A stretch of DNA of 64,000 nt from Holothuria scabra (GCA_037179385.1 CM074187.1:44488879-44552878); one strand, 5' to 3'. Numbered from the stretch's first letter, positions 23,601-36,900 are shown. The notes: generated from the sequence alone by a model not told the origin. Translations and numbers: made by a program.

Positions 23601-24282
23601 ACGTAGAAATGAATCTTGATTGAGAGAAGCCAACTGCGTGGGCTGATCATTGCCGGGAAGGGAAGGGGTCTAAGGGAATGTTGAGAAATACTTGAATATT
23701 TAAGTGCCCTCAGATCCAATCTTGGGCAACGTTTAGCATCATTTGAAGCAAATCTGCTAGTTTTGTTATGAAATGCTTTTTCAAAATTCTATATGGAGGG
23801 GCATGGGCCCCAGGCCCTCACAGCCCATCTGGTTACACCAGTGGTGAAAAGGAGTTTCTTCGTAAACCATGTATTTACAATAGTTTCACTGTGGGCATAT
23901 GGTGTCACATTTGGAGCACCACACGCTCCTGTGTCTAGGTGCGTGCCAAGGCTATCCGTACGAAGAATTAATGTCTAAGATGTCGTCTGGTTAGTTTAAT
24001 AGTTAGACCCATATCATGTATAGCCTGAAGCCATATGGGCTGCATACTAGACACTTAACTGTACAGTAGAACCAAAACGATGTTACACATCATCGCAATA
24101 ATTATACGTGCAATCACTCTTTAAAGGTGTTTAGGAATTTAAAGTTTTCCTAAACACTTTTGCACCACCTTTGAACACGTTTAGATGTTTAACATTTTTC
24201 ATAGCTAAATGTGTTTAAAATAAAAACAGCGTTGGCAGATAATTGTTTTTAAGAGTATTCTACTTATGTTTCACTATTTTAG

Positions 24283-24459
24283 ACTCTCGTTGCTCACACA
24301 TAAGCCTTAAGCCAAACGGATCAATGCCTTTGATAGCCCTTGCAAGCTTTCCCCGTTCTGGAAATACTTGGACCAGGCGGCTATTAGAACATGCGACGGG
24401 AATTTATACCGGTAGTATTTACTGGAAATTGGAAAGAAAAAAACCAATTGGATCGAAAA
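24283..24459 (+). CDS. WSCD1/2-like: WSCD-like sulfotransferase copy 2, PAPS 5'-phosphosulfate loop exon
   Basis: Counterpart of 1557-1733 with equal length (177 bases) and phase (1-1). Acceptor AG is at 24281-24282 and donor GTAAGT at 24460, a stronger donor than in copy 1. It encodes SRCSHISLKPNGSMPLIALA followed by the FPRSGNTW loop and the LLEHATGIYTGSIYW segment. Differences from copy 1 cluster at the exon end, where the residues after GSIYW are KLERKKPIGSK instead of EGERKHPFGSK. Confidence 0.87.
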
Positions 24460-25825
24460 GTAAGTAAAAGACAAAGCTGTAAGTTTTCTGTACTAAATTC
24501 CTCACTAAAGGAAAAAGCAGTGGCCCCAACTTAAAGTAGTGTAGTACACTGTTCTGTTCCATGATTGGCACTTGAGAGTCATGTGAAAATATCTTTCCTT
24601 TAAAAATTTAAAAATTACCTGAAGCAACTCCTTGTTTTACTTTGGATATGTAATATTGAAGTTGTAGATTATTATCAAAGATTATTTGGAAACAAATAAA
24701 ATGAAATTTGTGAGATTTAGCAGTTGCTTCAAAATAAGTTTGGGTCGACTGCTCTTGCCCTTCAAGGGGTGTAAGTGGATCGTGCCGGCATTTGTGCAAT
24801 AAATACTCTATTTCAAGTCCCTTCTGGTTTCGCCCTTTGTGTGTTAACTACGGTACGGTCTCACATTTGAATACGTACACATTTGTTTAATAAATTGACG
24901 ACTGTGAAGGGTAGGGCATATAAATTTCATGTCCGTTAGGACATGAAAATTTTCCCCCGATTTGAGGAAACCTCGTTTTCACCAGAAAGCGGTTACATCA
25001 TGTCCTTGAAAATCATCAGGATCAATTACCAAACCATAAACTATCTTATGAGTAATTTAGAGATAATTTATAAAGGTTTAACAAGAGAAACACTGTGCCA
25101 ACACTTTGCAACGCTCCGCTTCATTGTTTTAGCATAAGCAGCAAGTTGGTCCAGAAATATTCGAACTTTGGAAAGGGTATATCTTGAGAACTGTAAAAGA
25201 TACTGGCATAATTCCAAATGATTTTTCCTCGGAATCGGTTACTCCTTAACTGCCAAGTCAAGTCAGTACTTTTGGCTAACATGTCACATTACCTTAAACA
25301 TTGGCATGATGTTGAATAGACACCAAAAATAATGATGTTGAATTTTTGCTTACATAATATTTGTCACCGTTATTATTTGCCAGTTGGTGGCATAGCTTAT
25401 TGAACTTAATAGCAATTTCAAGTCTCTCGGAAGAGTTAGAGATTCTAGGTAGGCTTATGCTTTCGTTAAAATAAAGTAATTATTTCCAAATAGGACGCGT
25501 ATCCAAATCTCAGAATACCATGGTCCTCTTCAGTTGTCAATTGGGTCAATGGGGTAAACGGAATTTGATGCACCCTTTAAAAAGTCGACTTAGGAATAAT
25601 GAATATAATTACTAGCGTTGTTGTTTTGTTGTTTCATTTGATTTTTGTTTGCTCTTGTTGTTAGATGCAAGTCTGAAGTTCATAAGGGGTAGCTCAAATG
25701 ATAAATGTCTGCAGTAAAACAGACTACCTGTTATTCTGTGTTTGTTGAAAATGTGGATTCATTATCCATCGCTAATCATGTAGATACTTTACGGAAAGAG
25801 TAATTGATTTCGATTTTTGTTATAG

Positions 25826-26038
25826 TTTTCCCAGGAGGACATGTTCCCTACAATGCTGGATCGACTTTATGCACCAAAATACATGTTTTCAACAAGCAGA
25901 AAATAAAAGAATTCCGTGACGGTGCCATCCTGCTGATAAGGAATCCTTACAAAGCTATCGTGTCAGAAGCATTCAGACAGCATAAGGGAACCAATAGTGA
26001 TGGAGAAAGCAAAGGAATAAACTTTATAAACAGTGAGA
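25826..26038 (+). CDS. WSCD1/2-like: WSCD-like sulfotransferase copy 2, PAPS 3'-phosphate-binding exon
   Basis: Counterpart of 2783-2995, 213 bases, phase 1-1, acceptor ATAG ending at 25825 and donor GTAAGT at 26039. It encodes FPGGHVPYNAGSTLCTKIHV and ILLIRNPYKAIVSEAFRQH, the RNP...S 3'-phosphate-binding motif. A second AG nine bases downstream (CCCAG) would delete three codons; it is absent in copy 1 (CCTCG), which argues for the upstream acceptor. Confidence 0.85.
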
Positions 26039-28069
26039 GTAAGTAAATATACCAAATTCTTGCATAGGTTGAGGGTATAGAAAAAAGGGGTTGTCTAATC
26101 TCAGAAATATGCCCATTCTGGTAAAGCTTTCAAAAAAATTTTGTGACACGTTTTAGGCATCAAAGACTGACAATGTTGATTTGAAATTGCAATATCAACT
26201 CTTGCTGTTAGAAGTTTTTGTTACTAAGTAAGAGGGCTATACATTGTTTTTCATTCGTACTCACAACGAAGCACAACACTTGTTTAATCACAGGTGTCTT
26301 TTACTTCATTGTTACACTAAACGTAGTTGTATGACCACAATGGATTGTCAATATTTAGGCAGTTAGTGATGTGAAATTTTTGAACAAGTCTGTGGGTTTA
26401 TTGAAATTGTATTGAACAAGTCTGTGGGATTATTGAATATAAGTGTCTTATATCCCTTATCACCTCAGTGTTGGTTCATTGCAGTTGCATTATCATGAAT
26501 GGTCAAGTGATCAGAGCATTCGACGTGCAGTCATGGGATCTTATAATATGATATTGATAATACGACACTCACAAATGGGAATGTTCAGTGCATTTGTGTC
26601 CAGTGTACACGCTTAACTGTATAAATCACTATGAAAATATGGTACATTTTCCGACAAACCGAGACCCTCCAGTGCCCAAACACATAATTCAACACATCTC
26701 ACTCACTATTGATTTATTTAACCGCTTTCCTTTAAACTGTTCTAACTCTAATTTACATATTTTCAGAAAAAGGTTCGTCAATTTGTAGTTAAAAAAGAAG
26801 TGGTTTTATGGTTTTCCTATTGGAAACACAGATTTTAGGTTGTTTTCGGTCGATAGTCGCAAACAACACTTGCCATAATTCTTGCCTAGTGTCATTGGTC
26901 AAAAAAATCGATTGGTCTAAAAAATTACATGTCTTTCCTTAAAAATTTTTAAGATTCAGTTTGATTGGACAAAGAAAACCCTGGTCATTTTGACATCAAA
27001 TTGGTGAAAAGTTAAAGAATGTTTCAAATAGGTTATGTAATACCGTTTTCGCGTGCGAGCTCACAGACCGATTCCGCGAAAAATCATGCTGTGCGCGATT
27101 TAGAGGTAAACACTCCCATGTACATGCTGAAGCCATAATTACAACGTTTTTGCAGCAATATTGACCTGTTTCAATCGCCAAACTACATTTGTCTAAACTG
27201 TGAAAATACTTGTGTCGTTCCACAGACAGAAACAAGCGAAGAACTACAAACAAAACGGTGGAAGTGTTCTTCATTAGTTTCAAAACATTAATAGCAATTA
27301 CCCCGTTTCTTTCAGTCCCTTATTCTTTCTTATGAAAGTCTACAGATACGAAAGACATTTTAGACTGTTCTTTGATTCATCATTTCGAGTCCAATTCCGT
27401 TAGCTTTAGTAATCATCCCGAGAAGTTGAACTATACTCTTGTATCTCGAGATTAAGTGTACATAAGAAAATTTTGTTGCATGAAAAACCGGCTCAAAGTG
27501 GGCGATTAGGCTTCAAACGTGGCGATTATTTGACGTCATCCGAAGGCTAAAAAGTAAATGACCTTTGCTGGTGTAAAGTCGTAGACTGGGGGTCTGAAAG
27601 ATTACTTTTTAGTCATTAACTATGCCAATATGACACCTCTGGAATTTAATTAATTAATTTAATTAAATTAATTAATACAGTATGTCATTCGGATCTTTTC
27701 ACTTAAGTGAATCATGAAAATGCCAAAGATGAAGCTCTCAACCACCATTCTTATTGGATATGACTTTGTTGTCAGGTATCTCGACAAATCATGATTCACA
27801 TTGCAATATATAATATACAAAATAAACATGTATATTTGTAAATGTAAAATTAAGATAGTTTCACCCACGAAAACAATGGATCAGTCCTTCCGATTATGTC
27901 CTCCACTCCACCTTCAATGCCTATTCCTCATCTCCAATCTGCCTCAAAACAACTTGACGAAAACTGTTTGTAGCCTGAAAAACCTATGTTGATAGGGTCT
28001 GATGGCTGAAATGGTATCACATATTAAGTTAAAGTAGCCCATCATTGGATGAAGCTCCCTCGAAAAAGC

Positions 28070-28255
28070 GTATTTGGCTCGACCACGCCTTTAGTGTTGT
28101 TGTAGGACATCCTGGCTTCTCACAAGGGAGGCCCAGGTTCAAATCCCAGGTCAAGACGAGCCAACTGCAGTTTTGCCCGATGCTCCGCCTTAGCAATGCA
28201 GCAGGGGAATAGAATGCACTTCCCCACAACCGGGAAAGTATACGTAAGAATTTTT
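28070..28255 (+). mobile_element. second type of tRNA-derived SINE
   Basis: GCTTCTCACAAGGGAGGCCC followed by AGGTTCAAATCCCAGGTC gives a tRNA-like T arm with a B box. The body (GATGCTCCGCCTTAGCAATG) partly resembles the other SINEs; the rest differs. Confidence 0.5.
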
Positions 28256-28634
28256 TTAAGGAAGGAAAGCCTATATTTAACGAACTAACACCCAGTCGAT
28301 AACGCAGGATTCCTTCAGAATACTAAATATTTTGAACCCAAACAAGTTTACCCGGTCTTTTACGGCAATATCGAGCGATGATTTAAGTGACGTTTATTTC
28401 TGATGGAAAAAGGAGGTCAGCGTAACTAAAGCTTTCCTAAATATGACCAATATCAAAGGGATCTTTAGAAAATGTAAGCAACTTTGCTGCTTTTCAAAGG
28501 ATGCTTGTTGCTACATATGATCAATATCCTTTGTCAAGAAGAATATTTTAGGGACGATGGTGAAATGAGATTAACCTTAGCGTACTTTTAGAAAAGATAC
28601 CACCTAATTAAGAGTTCATTTTATTTTTTTACAG

Positions 28635-29023
28635 GGTGGACCCATTTTGTAGAGCGAAGCGCCATCAAATGGAAGGACACAGCAATAACCTGGTGTCAAA
28701 ATTCTAAACGCCTCCTGGTTATTTATTATGAAGACCTTCAGAAGAATCCGTCGAAAGAATTAAACAGAATGGTACAATTTCTTCGTCGGCCGTTAGATAT
28801 AACAAGGATCATCTGTGCGACTCAAGAAGTGCCATCCTCATCGTCGACAGGTGTTTCGCTAGGCAGTTATGGGCTCCATGGAAGGTCTTACCTGACTTTT
28901 AATCCTTTCACAAAAAGTATGCGAAGGCAAATTAACAGGCACGTGGTAGCTGTTAAAGAAATATTAATTAGTCATGGACACGCCCCTTTACCAAATTATT
29001 ATGAAACACCTGAAGTGTTTTGA
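28635..29023 (+). CDS. WSCD1/2-like: WSCD-like sulfotransferase copy 2, terminal coding exon
   Basis: Last coding exon of copy 2, 389 bases, acceptor TTTACAG ending at 28634, entry phase 1, stop TGA at 29021-29023. It encodes KRLLVIYYEDLQKNP, the RMVQFLRRPLD helix region, the IICAT cysteine, GRSYLTFNPFTKSM and the ending ETPEVF. The sequence is close to the copy 1 exon at 6226-6611 and fully open, so both paralogues look maintained. The intron upstream keeps about 1.1 kb (27.45-28.6 kb) where copy 1 instead has the Penelope-like insertion. Confidence 0.87.
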
Positions 29024-29314
29024 GTACATTGAGCAACTCTTTATATATACAAGGGTTTGAAGTTCAAGTATAGACAATAACTAAAGACGATTTAAGATTT
29101 TTGGCTGCCTACAGACACTAAACACAAGCGCTGATCGAATTCAAGTATACAGGCTGTTTTTTGGAGTGCAGACATGGCGCGTCAGCAAAAATGGATAACT
29201 GTTGTCCAGAGCCAAGAATGTTTTTGAATGTGATGTCGTATCAGAGAAACATGTCCTCCGGTTTTCTGTCGTGTGAGGAGACTGCAAAAACAGCAAAGCG
29301 AGTGTGATACGTTA

Positions 29315-29567
29315 TTGTTACGGTAGAGCATTCTCCTTTCAGGCGGAAAGCCGAGGTTCAATTCCCAGGTCGAGTCATACCAAAGACTCTAAAAATGGAA
29401 CCTGTTGCCGTTGTGTGTGATGCTCCGCATAAGCAATGGACTAATGGACTAATTAAGAGTTAATTTTGTTAGGGAAAACAAGGCAGTGATCCACAACTGG
29501 AAAAAAGGCCATGGTCGGCTCGATTTGAACCAAAAGGTTGGAAACTCCATCTAGGTAACTAACTGAC
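29315..29567 (+). mobile_element. tRNA-derived SINE downstream of copy 2
   Basis: Head ACGGTAGAGCATTCTCCTTT, B box GGTTCAATTCCC, body and tail up to CCATCTAGGTAACTAAC. A TIR element follows immediately at 29568. Confidence 0.8.
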
Positions 29568-30039
29568 CAGGGTTGTCCAACCTTTCGCAGCAGTGGGCCA
29601 CATGTAATGGTTATGATGGACGAGGGGCCGCATTCTATACTCGTTTTTTTTTTTTTTTTCAATTTTTCCAAACGCCCAAGGCAACAAAATGCAACCATTG
29701 CGCGTAGGGAACACTGATTCATTTTCGTTTTTGATTGAACAAATAAATAAATTTTAGCAAAAATTGATGGTGTTGGGCAGAATATTCGCACAAAGTTTTT
29801 TCCCTCCTGAATCATTCTCAATCCGCCCCTGTGGACAACACTCCAATGTAGCTACGTGTAGAAGACACTTGAAATGAATTATTTCATTCAAAAGTAAGCA
29901 TGCCATAGCGGACGGCGAAGCCTAAAGTAGTCATCAATTAATCTGCTTATTGAATAATTTTGCAATATAGATTATTTCTGACGGGCCGGACGGAACCTTT
30001 TCGCGGGCCGGACCGTGGCCGTAGGTTGGACAACCCTAG
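29568..30039. mobile_element. TIR element with CAGGGTTGTCCAACC ends (hAT-like)
   Basis: Left end CAGGGTTGTCCAACCTTTCG; the right end AGGTTGGACAACCCTA is its inverted partner. The interior has GGGCCGGAC repeats and no coding frame. It lies between two SINE pieces. A clear 8-bp target duplication was not found. Confidence 0.65.
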
Positions 30040-30190
30040 CTTAAACCATACTGCCATTGTGCTTGGTGCCCAGCATAAGCAATGGAGTAGCGAAAACAAG
30101 CCAATGGGCCACAACTGTAAAAAGGCCGTGCTTGTCTCGAATTAAACCAATTGTTTACAAACTTTGCCGTAAAACTCCGTCTAGCTAGCT
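30040..30190 (+). mobile_element. tRNA-derived SINE, headless
   Basis: Body from GCCCAGCATAAGCAATGGAG through AAACAAGCCAATGGGCCAC to the tail CTCCGTCTAGCTAGCT. Confidence 0.75.
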
Positions 30191-30571
30191 ATATAGACCG
30201 TACTTGCGAAAACGTGCTTCTTATGAGGGCAATGTGACGAAAAGCATTTTTGTATCGATTGACAAGAACATTTCTAACTCAATTAGCCCCTTGAGCGTTA
30301 CTGTGATGACCTGCAGTAATTAAACAGTCATCTTTGAAGCGATCCGTCAAGGTTAAGAGTAGCAGCCCAAAACCAATATGATCCCATTGAACCGTGGCGC
30401 TGGCAGGAATCGGCAATGAACAGTAAAAGCAAAAAGGTGTTATTAGATAACATCTAAGAACACCTCCCTGGTAAAAGCGTGGGAATAACATAAGAGATTC
30501 AACATAGTTGTGCATATTGTATGCGACTGAATTTGTTTTTAAATGCAGCTTAAAACTTGAATGGTTAGGTA

Positions 30572-30672
30572 AGGTTCGATAGAGTTACCGCCCACTGCAG
30601 TTTGTAACAAATTGGTTTAAGCCGGTCCGACCACAGTCTTTTTCCAGATGTGACTCAATGGCTTCAAGGGTT
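30572..30672 (-). mobile_element. degenerate SINE fragment
   Basis: Plus-strand ACAAATTGGTTTAAGCCGGT and TTTTTCCAGATGTGACTCAA resemble the SINE body with many differences. Confidence 0.5.
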
Positions 30673-31483
30673 AATGCATACTGCGGTTAAAATAGTTTCG
30701 ACAGTGTTATAAAAACACGACTCTGAAAATCTGTTGAATATAGCTATTGATAAAATACTTTGTGAAATTGAGTAAAACAGTTCTTACAGCTCTGTATGTA
30801 AAGTGATCATTATTATCACGAACTGACCACCTGACATAGTTATTCAACAATGTGAAAAAGCTTGCACCTAACCCGGCGGAAAACAAGCCAGTTGATAAGG
30901 AAGCGAGTGTTATCCATAAGTGGACTAGCAATCAAAATAAATTGTCGAAATTAAAATCTGTCAATTCGAGGCAATCACACAATGAAAGTAAAGTACTAAG
31001 CAAGAATTGCCACGTGAAAGCAGCATAAGATATTGAAAGCAGCAAAATACTTTAGTCGTTTCCTATAGTTGTCCAAACTCTAAGCGTTCTGGGTAAAATT
31101 TGATCCTCATCCGGATAAGAGGGTAACCCATCCAAATTCGGGTCATTTGCAGGAATAAAATCCAGATGAAAACGATCCAATCCGAATAATTTTAGTCCAA
31201 TCTGATTAAATTATTCATCCGGATACGTGTAAGTGCTCGCGGATCATCTAAACTGGAATCCATTTTCATCCGGACGTTTTGGAGTGCATGGTACCCCACA
31301 TAAACTTCGTTAATGTGAAGGATTTAAAGACCTTTACAAGAAGATGGGCCACTTTCCCAATCTATGACTGGATACTTTAAGTAGAACTACATTATTTTTA
31401 ATAAGATAGACTTATCGTGTAAATGCAGATCGTTGTAGAACCCTAAAGTTTTCCCTAGAGCATGATCGTTTCCGGTTTCACCT

Positions 31484-31720
31484 TACACTCTAAGAAACTT
31501 GTGTGGCAATTTAACTCTTCTTTTATCCCCACTTTGTAAACATGTTTAAAATTTTAACATGTTGAACTATTAAATACTACATGTTTAGTCTTTAATTGTG
31601 TTTTGAAATGAAAAGCTAAGAAATAAGACACGCGTGTTTAGCATCTGAACGTGCCGTTTAGAAAGTGGGGACGAAAAAAGGTTTAGTAGTGCATTTAGTT
31701 CTTAATTATTTTTTAGAGTG
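31484..31720. mobile_element. MITE-like element with TACACTCTAA termini
   Basis: Starts TACACTCTAAGAAACTTGTG and ends TTATTTTTTAGAGTG. The interior has ACATGTTTAAAA-type inverted blocks and a pair of GTGGGGA/TCCCCAC. Same terminal signature as 15176-15378 and 53682-54045. Confidence 0.6.
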
Positions 31721-34700
31721 CCACCTTAAACAGAAAAAATCACTTTAAAGTGTACCATCATTGCACAGAAAGGAAACGGCTTTAACCAATAAATGAGAAA
31801 TATTTAGTTCCATCAATCATCTCCAGCAAATCAGTGATCTCCACAAAACGTACATTAGAGAATTCTGCCCCTTGAAAGTGGACGTCATGACTTGGTCGAT
31901 AGCGTAACGACTTGGCCGATTTAACAAAAATAAAACCACACACTGCATAAGGCTGTCACTGGACCATCTAATGTGCGAAAATGTTGCTCTTTGCCAGTTG
32001 TGTAACAAGCAAGGACTTAAAAGACAGGATAAGTTTGTCCAAGTTTCAGGGGAGTGGATTCTCCACACTATTATGTGTTTGAAAATATTGGTTTGTCAAG
32101 TTTTGATATATTCTTGTGAAAGGAAGGCAATAATTCCATTTAAGCGTAAATTATGTAGAGATTATATAGAAATTAAAGAGCAAGAGTGGTTGTCATGCAA
32201 ATTATCAGTGTCTAATTCACAGATTCACCCGGAATGACGAAGAAACTTTTGGAAATAATGCTACTGTGAGTGGCGTCATTTTCATATATCTCGCATGATG
32301 TATTTAGAGCATACCGAGCAAAGTCATCGAAGAAACGATTAGAATAATCTGCAAATTTGTGGCACAAGTTAAGAAACTTTGTACAAATGTTTTCCAAGTT
32401 TACTCTTTTCAATGCCGGGGTAAGTCCTTACCCTCATTTGCAGACATTTGACCCTCTGACACTTTGTTTCGAGACAGTGGGTAGCTTTGCAATGCCCTTT
32501 GTCAAGGACGATCATGTGTGGTCCACCGTTTTCCAAAAACAGTTGGACAAGCGAATAGTACCATCACCAGTTGTTTGTATCAAAGAGACGATCAGAGTTA
32601 TTTTTTATAATTTTTTCACTTTTATTCTTCAGCCAGCACATTTTCACATTGACAGATTGGCTAAAAACTGACAAAAGATCACGGCCTAATTTCGTGATTG
32701 GCTTTAGTGAAGTGGAGGCTGTCTCCGAATTTTTTATCTGACAAACCATTAGAAACTTTTATTCAACTGCAATCAACACAAAATAAATGTTTCTTGCAAC
32801 CTCAAAGACCTCATCAATGTTTCCGTACTATATAGTAAACAATCAATTCAGAAGGGAAAACGAGGTGCTAGAACAAAAGGTTTCTATTTTCAGTGAAACC
32901 CTGATTGCCCCTTCACCACGTTGGTGAAAGTTCCTTGCAGTTTCACTCCTAAGCCGTGAAGTGCTATCTTATCCTTGAAAACACTTGCATAAACTTACAA
33001 AACCGACGACTTAGTGCTAATGTTTATCACTAATTAAAGATATTCTTACCTGAGTAAGGTAAACTTGGATAGTTTTACAAAAATTTGTTACTTATAATAT
33101 TTTAATTTTATTTATATGAAACCCCGGAAAAGACTGACGGAGCTTTTTGTTAGTTATCAATTAATGGCCATTTTCCAAGTCTAAACTATGTTGCGTAATA
33201 AACATTATCTGATTATTGCTAGAAAATGCCTTCCTTGTTAAAATATACAAAGAATGGGAGTACTGACCTGTATATTGATGTCATTTTGGACTTCGAATTT
33301 TCTTCAAATATATGAAATAATGTCTGTAAATTCTTAGAAAAAATTGTACTTTAAACTTCGAGTTTGCGGCTACAAAATAAATTTAGTAGCACGTATTCTA
33401 GTCTGCATAGACATATTTTTGTTGGTAGAAACAATTAATATTTGTACGGTATGCAAGTATGCATCATGTACCACACAAAGTGAAGAAGTTATTCGTACAA
33501 CTTAAATTAATCTTTTGCAAATGAGTGATTATAGACCGTTTGACTTATATTAATGCAACAAAATTCCTCCATTACTCGAGAAGATTGAAAGAAGAGGCTG
33601 CTCTTGGAACAGAAATGGAAGCAGAAAAGCTATTAACGATTCAATTATTAACCTAAAGAAAATAAAACCAAGGCTTGACATTTATTTAGATTTGTGAAGA
33701 GTCTCAATTTCAAAGGTTCGTACAGAACTGCTTTCCAAGTGCAGTGGATTCGAAGTAGTGGTAGTAAGTGTTTGCGGAGAAAAATCACCATATTTTGGGA
33801 ACAGCAATTATTTCCGATTCTTTCAAAGTTTCCTTCATAAAACACACTAAAGCCAACCAATGGTGAATGTCTATCTAAGCAGTACATTAAACAACTGTAA
33901 CTAAAATGACGTGTTCAAAGGACAAAAAATCAAAATTAAAGCAATTAAAAACAAGGAGGGAATATCGCGGAGTCGTGCACATCAGCGAAATTCAACACAT
34001 GTTTAGGATTAAAACTGCAACATACTGACAAATAGATACAGGGTATAAATAATTTGAGAATATGTGACCAATTTATGAACTTTCTCGCTGTGGACCCTTG
34101 TCGTTGACTTCATTTGTAGTTGCCATGAAAATTATCAGACTACGATAATATGTAGTTGAATGATACGCTTTGGCCAAGAACAAGTCTAATTGAACTTCAA
34201 TATTGACATTGACATTTCAACTTGAAGGTAACTTACCAAAATATTCTATTGTAAATTGATTTATTGTTGTTCTCTGTATATATCACGAAAGGACTTTTGA
34301 ATTAGACAAATGAACAATATCGACAGATACCAATTTTAAGTTGACTTGACCTTTTAACCTTCGACCTATGAAGTCATCAAATTACTCGAGCTTCTCCTCT
34401 CTCTGTTCGAGAAGGAAATTGGCTATTTAAAACAAAGTATTTTATTTTCGGATAAGCTTTCATTGAATTTGTTGTAGCGCCCTCAATTAAGAACTTACAC
34501 ACCGGTACCAGAACAGAACTCTGGATGTACAACCTACACACAAACTTGTTTTAAGCTTAGACATGTCTGCATTCGACTTATACTGTGTTTTATTGCAGAT
34601 AAAAATTTTGGAGTCATGACTTGAATAATGCGTTCTGATGAGTCAGAGAGAGATATTTTATGACTTGAAAGGGCAAGATCATTCGCCCAAATTAATTTAA

Positions 34701-34900
34701 AGCAACAGCTAAATCCAACATTTTTCTTCTTATTTCCCTTAGAAGTATCTTTAAAGCATTTTAGAAGATCAATATTGCAGCATTTAACCCCTGTAAATTT
34801 CACATTTAAGGAGAAAAATGGTGTCACATGACTCTTTAGAGCTAATCAAGAACTTGCTGAGAGTGCAGTCTCCACTCAGGCTACACAAATATAAGTTGGG
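31721..34900. other. no gene or named repeat recognised
   Basis: About 3.2 kb of AT-rich DNA with only short ORFs without domain-like content. Nothing was supported on either strand. Confidence 0.6.
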
Positions 34901-36110
34901 GGTTGAAACTTGATATTGATTAAATAATTTCTACCCCTTAAATAAAATGTAAAATATGTCTGCATTCCTGGAAAATGTGATCAAAAGTTTCTTCCTCCTC
35001 TTCATACCAAGGACAAATTGGGGATTCAGACTTCACCATTAGAAAGAGAAATTCCTTAAGCGGGAACACCCTATGTATGAACAAAAATGGAATTATTGTA
35101 ATTAAGCTTCGGGAGTGACAAAACAGGTGTAAAATATATGCGAGTCCAGTCGCAATCTGTTTAGTTGATAAAAGAAGCATCCCCTTTTTGAATATCTGCT
35201 ACCTTCTCAGTTATAGATAGTACATACATTTTATAAATAAATTGCAAAGATCTGTGTGCTCTCATATAATTTGCAAAAATATTTCGTTCACATTCTCGTT
35301 GCCATTGTCACTAGTTAACGAGTCACGCAAATTGCGAACTGCATACTTTGCATTATATCATAATACAACGCAAATGGTTAACTAGCTATGTTCCTAAAGG
35401 CATCAATGGGTAAAGGGTTTCCTTGTCTGTCAAAAAAATCTCCCCCTACTTAGTTCTCTTGTCAAGCAAGAATTTATAAGAAAAAACAATTTCACCATTA
35501 ATCTTAATGTTTGAATTATTCCAAACGATGTGAGTGCTTCAGTTTGTATTAGAGAGAACGTCCGAGATCTCAAACTATGGTTGAGCAACTCTGAAAAAGT
35601 ATTTCAATTGATCCAACATCATCGGGTTTATAGTTTCAATTGAATAAAAATCAATGGCCATACTTCTATAATGCCATGTGAATGAAGTTTTTCCAGGGTT
35701 CATTCAAGTCGTTACAATAACACTTTATCAATGAACATTTTAGACTTATAATGAAGCTAAAAATATTGTAATCTAAGCCTCCTGAATTGATGGGAGTAAT
35801 AATTGTGGAGCGTTTTTCCTTGTCTGGAACAGGGAGCTATCTAGACTACCAGCTCAAACAAAATAAAAAAAAAACTCTCTTGAGGTCTTTTATGAAATTC
35901 CCTGGGGGTTGGGTAGTATCATCCGCATACTGACTAACTCGGGTCTCAACACCATTTATAGAAATACCTTTAATACGGCTTGACTGGTTAACTTTCAAAG
36001 AAAGCGCTTCTACACAAAAAATGAATAAGGACCCACTCAGAGGACACCTTTGTGTAACTCCTCTTTGAACATCCATTATCATCTGATCGCTCCGTAAGAA
36101 GGATAAGATA
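34900..36110 (-). pseudogene. L1/Tx1-like LINE relic, RT catalytic block and C-terminus
   Basis: Minus-strand fragments: RGVTQRCPLSGSLFIFCVEA, then KGISINGVETRVSQYADDTT with an intact YADD (near 35915). Further 3', SPICPWYEEEEETFDHIFQE resembles the C-terminal Cys/His segment of these LINEs. Several stops and frameshifts interrupt it. The upstream RT part is at 38480-39560. Confidence 0.75.
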
Positions 36111-36149
36111 TTGTAGTCACTTTGCCTATGGGGCTATATATGGCAATGC

Positions 36150-36900
36150 CAGCTTAAATCCCAATGGTTACCATGGTAACGGTAAATTTTTCCAATTTAC
36201 TAGTCTCAAGGTGTAACCCATGGTTAGGTCCAGGGCTTCGAGAGGGGTAAAAGCCTGTCCGTTTGTGTGTGGGTGTGTTGGTGGGTGAGTGTGTGTGTGT
36301 ATCCAATTTTGTTTCCTTAAAATGTTGTAAATTGTTGGGCCGATTATCTTCAAACTTGGTCGGATGGCACATTAGATGGTTGCATCTAGACCTACCAAAA
36401 TATGTGCTTGCCATAGGAATAGAGGTCAAAGGTCAAGTAGTAGAATATAACAAAAAATTTCAAGAAATAATTTGTTCGTAAAACAACCTTTTTTCTTTTG
36501 AACTCCTCCCAGTGGGCTGGAACGATTCTTTTCAAAATTGGTAGGTGGGTACCCCAGGGTGGGAACTTATGTCCCCCAGACCCTCGGAATAAAGGTCAAA
36601 GTTCAGAAGTCACATTTTGCAAAAAGAAAAATTTTTTTTTACTATTTTGTACTAAAACTTCACAAGTAAATAGGGTAGATTACTTCTACCAAAATATGTA
36701 ATTTCCATGGCAACTAAAGTCAAAGGTCAAATGACAGGAGATCAAATACTTTTTTGTATTTACTATAGCTCTTAACGGAAGCATCCCACATATCTGAAAG
36801 TTTAAGTGTAATGGCCTAGGCGTGACAAGCTGTACCGAAATGTGCGTTTGTCATTGCAACCAAGGGCATAGTTCACGCTACAGATGGTCAAAGGCTAATG
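36150..36900 (+). repeat. dispersed repeat with GTGT tract and AGGTCA direct repeats
   Basis: A GTGTGTGGGTGTG-type tract is followed by a segment with AGGTCAAAGGTCA (36424), AAAGGTCAAAGTTCA (36591) and GTCAAAGGTCA (36719). Its organisation recalls 480-1080 and 22450-23230, which carry a GTGT tract and then AGGTCA-type blocks. Confidence 0.55.

Larger units (their letters stand above)
22265..27460. repeat. segmental duplication, right copy (introns and exons of WSCD-like copy 2)
   Basis: Partner of 220-4400. It carries about 650 bases (roughly 23600-24240) before exon 24283 that copy 1 lacks at the equivalent place. It lacks the TIR element found at 3229 in copy 1. Confidence 0.8.
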
